NCBI GenBank assembly: GCA_019638625.1
Contig: JAHBTK010000001.1
Location: 124,001-188,000, forward strand
DNA length: 64,000 nt
Origin: Chitinophagaceae bacterium
GTDB lineage: Bacteria; Bacteroidota; Bacteroidia; Chitinophagales; Chitinophagaceae
Direction: 5' to 3'
Below are positions 62,471-64,000 of this stretch, piece after piece. A model generated the notes under the pieces. It had not been told where the DNA came from, ran no database searches, and saw nothing but the letters and a program-made list of their open reading frames with translations. Every line of letters starts with the position of its first letter. Position 1 is the first letter of the stretch. Made by a program: the position numbers and the translations under genes.

Positions 62471-63732
62471 GGTAAGGTCACTTTATTACTTGCTTTAAAT
62501 ACCGGGGGCGTAACGGATGCATCAATCAGCAGGCTGTCTGCACCGTCAATACGCAACCGGACAAAATAATCGCCACTGTCAATTTCTTTCAGTTGGAAGT
62601 TAAGAGAATTGGCGGAGACCGGGTGTGCTTCCGCTTTAAATTCCCTGCTGCCCAGCAACAGAAATGCTTCCTGCTCCGGACGGATGACCGGGCTGAAGCT
62701 GACAGTAGCCAGGTGATTGCCCGGAGAGGGTGGCGAACCGGGAACAATCGTCAGTGGAAAATTGATCATGGGTCCTAACATAAAAGGCAGATCATTAGAT
62801 GTTTTTTCATCACTGCCTGTGTTTCGTACTACCACCATCATTGTATATACGCCGGCTACCCACTGGTTGGGATTGTTTGGCAGGATCACTTTTACTTCCT
62901 CGTTGCTGGCGCCAGGTTCAACAGCCAGTTCTATATCCGTTTCTAAACGATGGTTTTTGAACCGCACCGTTACGTTATCTCCCATCAGCAGGCTTCCTTT
63001 GATTGTGAGCGTGTCTCCCTGCTGCGCGGCATTTTGTTTGTTGGGGAACACAATCGCGTCTATCACCGGGAAAGGAGGGGTGACATAAGGCTGAACAAAG
63101 ACTCCCCGGTCGCCGACGCCACGCATCAGCACCGGTAATGGTACTGTAGAAGGACGTTTGCTTTCGATGAGTACCACCGACACCTGGTAGGCCACCGACA
63201 GTTTATACTGACTTTGGAAACCTGTCCACAACTTTGATACTTCATCAATTGAAATAGGTTGGGGGCTGATCCTTACTCTCTCAATTTGTTCATGTAAGCG
63301 GCTTGCGCTAAATGCCGCTCTGATCTCTTCCCTGCTTAGTACCGGATGGTCGTGTAGTATGCTCATGGCTTTTCCCAAAAGCAAATGACCAATGATCTCG
63401 TTTTTATCCTGTCCGTAAGCTGTGATCAGGTAGTACAGGTTTAATCCTAAAGGAGGGGTGGCTGTTTCGCCGTTTTTAACTCTTCCGGGTATCTCCATGT
63501 TTCGCCAGGCTGCGCTGTGTTCCACATGGTAAAGAAAAAGATTCACCTGGTTCTTTGCCTGGTCGAATTCGTAGGCTTCATCCAGCGGAAGGTTGGTGAT
63601 AAGAATTTCTGCCGTAGGTTGAACGTCCGATGGCAGGTCACTGATAACATCACTATCTTTCAGGTCCTTTACCGAGTCAAGCAAGTTCCGCAGGGTTAAT
63701 GTAACGGCTCCTATGGCCAGTTCATTGCTCAT
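62467..63732 (-). CDS. DUF4255 (Pvc16/Afp16-like) tail-terminator protein
   Basis: A 421-residue protein. Residues about 8-190 match the Pvc16 N-terminal family: AIGAVTLTLRNLLDSVKDLK, QVNLFLYHVEHSAAWRNMEI and PPLGLNLYYLITAYGQDKNE. An IPT/TIG-like beta domain follows (GDTLTIKGSLLMGDNVTVRF) and a second beta domain near the C-terminus (EIDSGDYFVRLRIDGADSLL). Afp16 caps the tube and sets particle length. It stops 1 bp from the ATG of nothing else; the ATPase gene starts within its stop. Confidence 0.88.
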   Translation of the reverse strand: MSNELAIGAVTLTLRNLLDSVKDLKDSDVISDLPSDVQPTAEILITNLPLDEAYEFDQAKNQVNLFLYHVEHSAAWRNMEIPGRVKNGETATPPLGLNLYYLITAYGQDKNEIIGHLLLGKAMSILHDHPVLSREEIRAAFSASRLHEQIERVRISPQPISIDEVSKLWTGFQSQYKLSVAYQVSVVLIESKRPSTVPLPVLMRGVGDRGVFVQPYVTPPFPVIDAIVFPNKQNAAQQGDTLTIKGSLLMGDNVTVRFKNHRLETDIELAVEPGASNEEVKVILPNNPNQWVAGVYTMMVVVRNTGSDEKTSNDLPFMLGPMINFPLTIVPGSPPSPGNHLATVSFSPVIRPEQEAFLLLGSREFKAEAHPVSANSLNFQLKEIDSGDYFVRLRIDGADSLLIDASVTPPVFKASNKVTLP

Positions 63733-63733
63733 C

Positions 63734-64000
63734 TTATTGTGATTTACGCAGCCCGAGATACTGTTCCAGGCTAAGAATGCCTTTCTCTTCTTTTTTTACA
63801 ACGGGCTTTGTTTCTGTTTTTGGAACCTGCGCCCGTATTTCTATACGGTCTATTGAAATATTTACAATACGGGAAATTGTCTTTCCCGGTAATGTTGGGG
63901 TCAGGCGGTTTCCAGATTCGCTGCCTGTTTTCGGCCTGAGAGTATCATTAAAATATAAGTTGCCTTTCTTATCACCCGGTTTTATTGTTGGTTCAATCTT
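63734..64000 (-). CDS. eCIS-associated protein, C-terminal part only (runs off the right edge)
   Basis: The last 88 residues of a protein whose start lies beyond 64000. The visible part reads KIEPTIKPGDKKGNLYFNDT, then TISRIVNISIDRIEIRAQVP and a Lys/Glu-rich linker, ending EEKGILSLEQYLGLRKSQ. The pattern of a V.I.RIEIRA strand followed by a SLexYL..R tail is one I associate with a small protein encoded just before the DUF4255 gene in other eCIS loci. Its stop is 1 bp from the ATG of the DUF4255 gene. Function unknown. Confidence 0.65.
   Translation of the reverse strand, partial: KIEPTIKPGDKKGNLYFNDTLRPKTGSESGNRLTPTLPGKTISRIVNISIDRIEIRAQVPKTETKPVVKKEEKGILSLEQYLGLRKSQ

Noticed and set aside
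35609..64000. The tail-like cluster as a prophage
   Set aside because: No capsid, portal, terminase, integrase or lysis genes are present. DUF4255, the AAA+ ATPase, DUF4157 and DUF6519 point to an eCIS. The part beyond 64000 is unseen.
1..64000. tRNA, rRNA, riboswitch or replication origin
   Set aside because: None was recognised on either strand; I did not find any cloverleaf or known aptamer by reading, though a covariance-model scan would be more sensitive.

Overview
The window looks like a chromosomal segment of a Bacteroidota member, probably family Chitinophagaceae. The reasons are the TAnnTTTG-type promoter boxes, the cysteine-poor L36, secreted DUF1080 and D-aminoacylase proteins, a large DUF5684-containing signal peptidase I, and dispersed GTCATTGCGA and GCCTGCCGG-type intergenic repeats. 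The family level is inference; there is no rRNA or other decisive marker.

Region 1 (1-9.4 kb) holds a truncated MacB/FtsX-type permease, two secreted DUF1080 proteins flanking a D-aminoacylase, fabD, a small exported protein, a secreted beta-helix protein and an ankyrin protein. A roughly 240-bp element bounded by 11-bp inverted repeats lies at 3887-4123. Region 2 (9.5-17.5 kb) is accessory DNA: a TPR protein, a lipoprotein, a toxin-antitoxin pair with a legible promoter and operator, and a tandem duplication of Sel1-repeat proteins that left a gene relic. Region 3 (17.5-29.9 kb) is housekeeping: RDD protein, APC permease, a TonB-C protein, the alpha operon (infA-rpmJ-rpsM-rpsK-rpsD-rpoA-rplQ), carA, aroQ, cdd, lepB, an alpha/beta hydrolase, and an NtrC-like regulator with no DNA-binding domain. 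Region 4 (30-35.2 kb) is an amt-porin-amt ammonium uptake locus followed by two small exported proteins.

Region 5 (35.6-64 kb, all on the minus strand and running off the right edge) is the most interesting part. It is the distal part of an extracellular contractile injection system (eCIS; Afp/PVC/MAC-like) of the lineage with separate gp27-like and gp5-like spike genes. In transcription order it encodes a small accessory protein (partial), a DUF4255/Pvc16 tail terminator, an AAA+ ATPase, a small protein, three tandem DUF4157 proteins, a tube-initiator (CIS_tube) protein, a LysM protein, a gp27-like hub, a gp5-like OB-fold spike, a PAAR-like tip, a gp25-like baseplate protein, two large baseplate-J proteins, a tail-I/beta-helix protein, a DUF6519/beta-propeller protein, a transthyretin-like coiled-coil protein, a glycosyltransferase-methyltransferase fusion, and an Lgt-like membrane protein. 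Sheath, inner-tube and tape-measure genes are not in the window and should lie beyond 64000.

The three DUF4157 proteins share an almost constant N-terminal module of about 430 residues and carry different C-terminal domains: two zincin-like and one unrecognised and Cys-rich. This is the arrangement expected of a loading/delivery module carrying interchangeable cargo. All three appear to start at TTG, and the mosaic sharing of identical stretches between copies points to recombination among them. Assignments were made by reading translated sequence and recalling family signatures; no database search was run.
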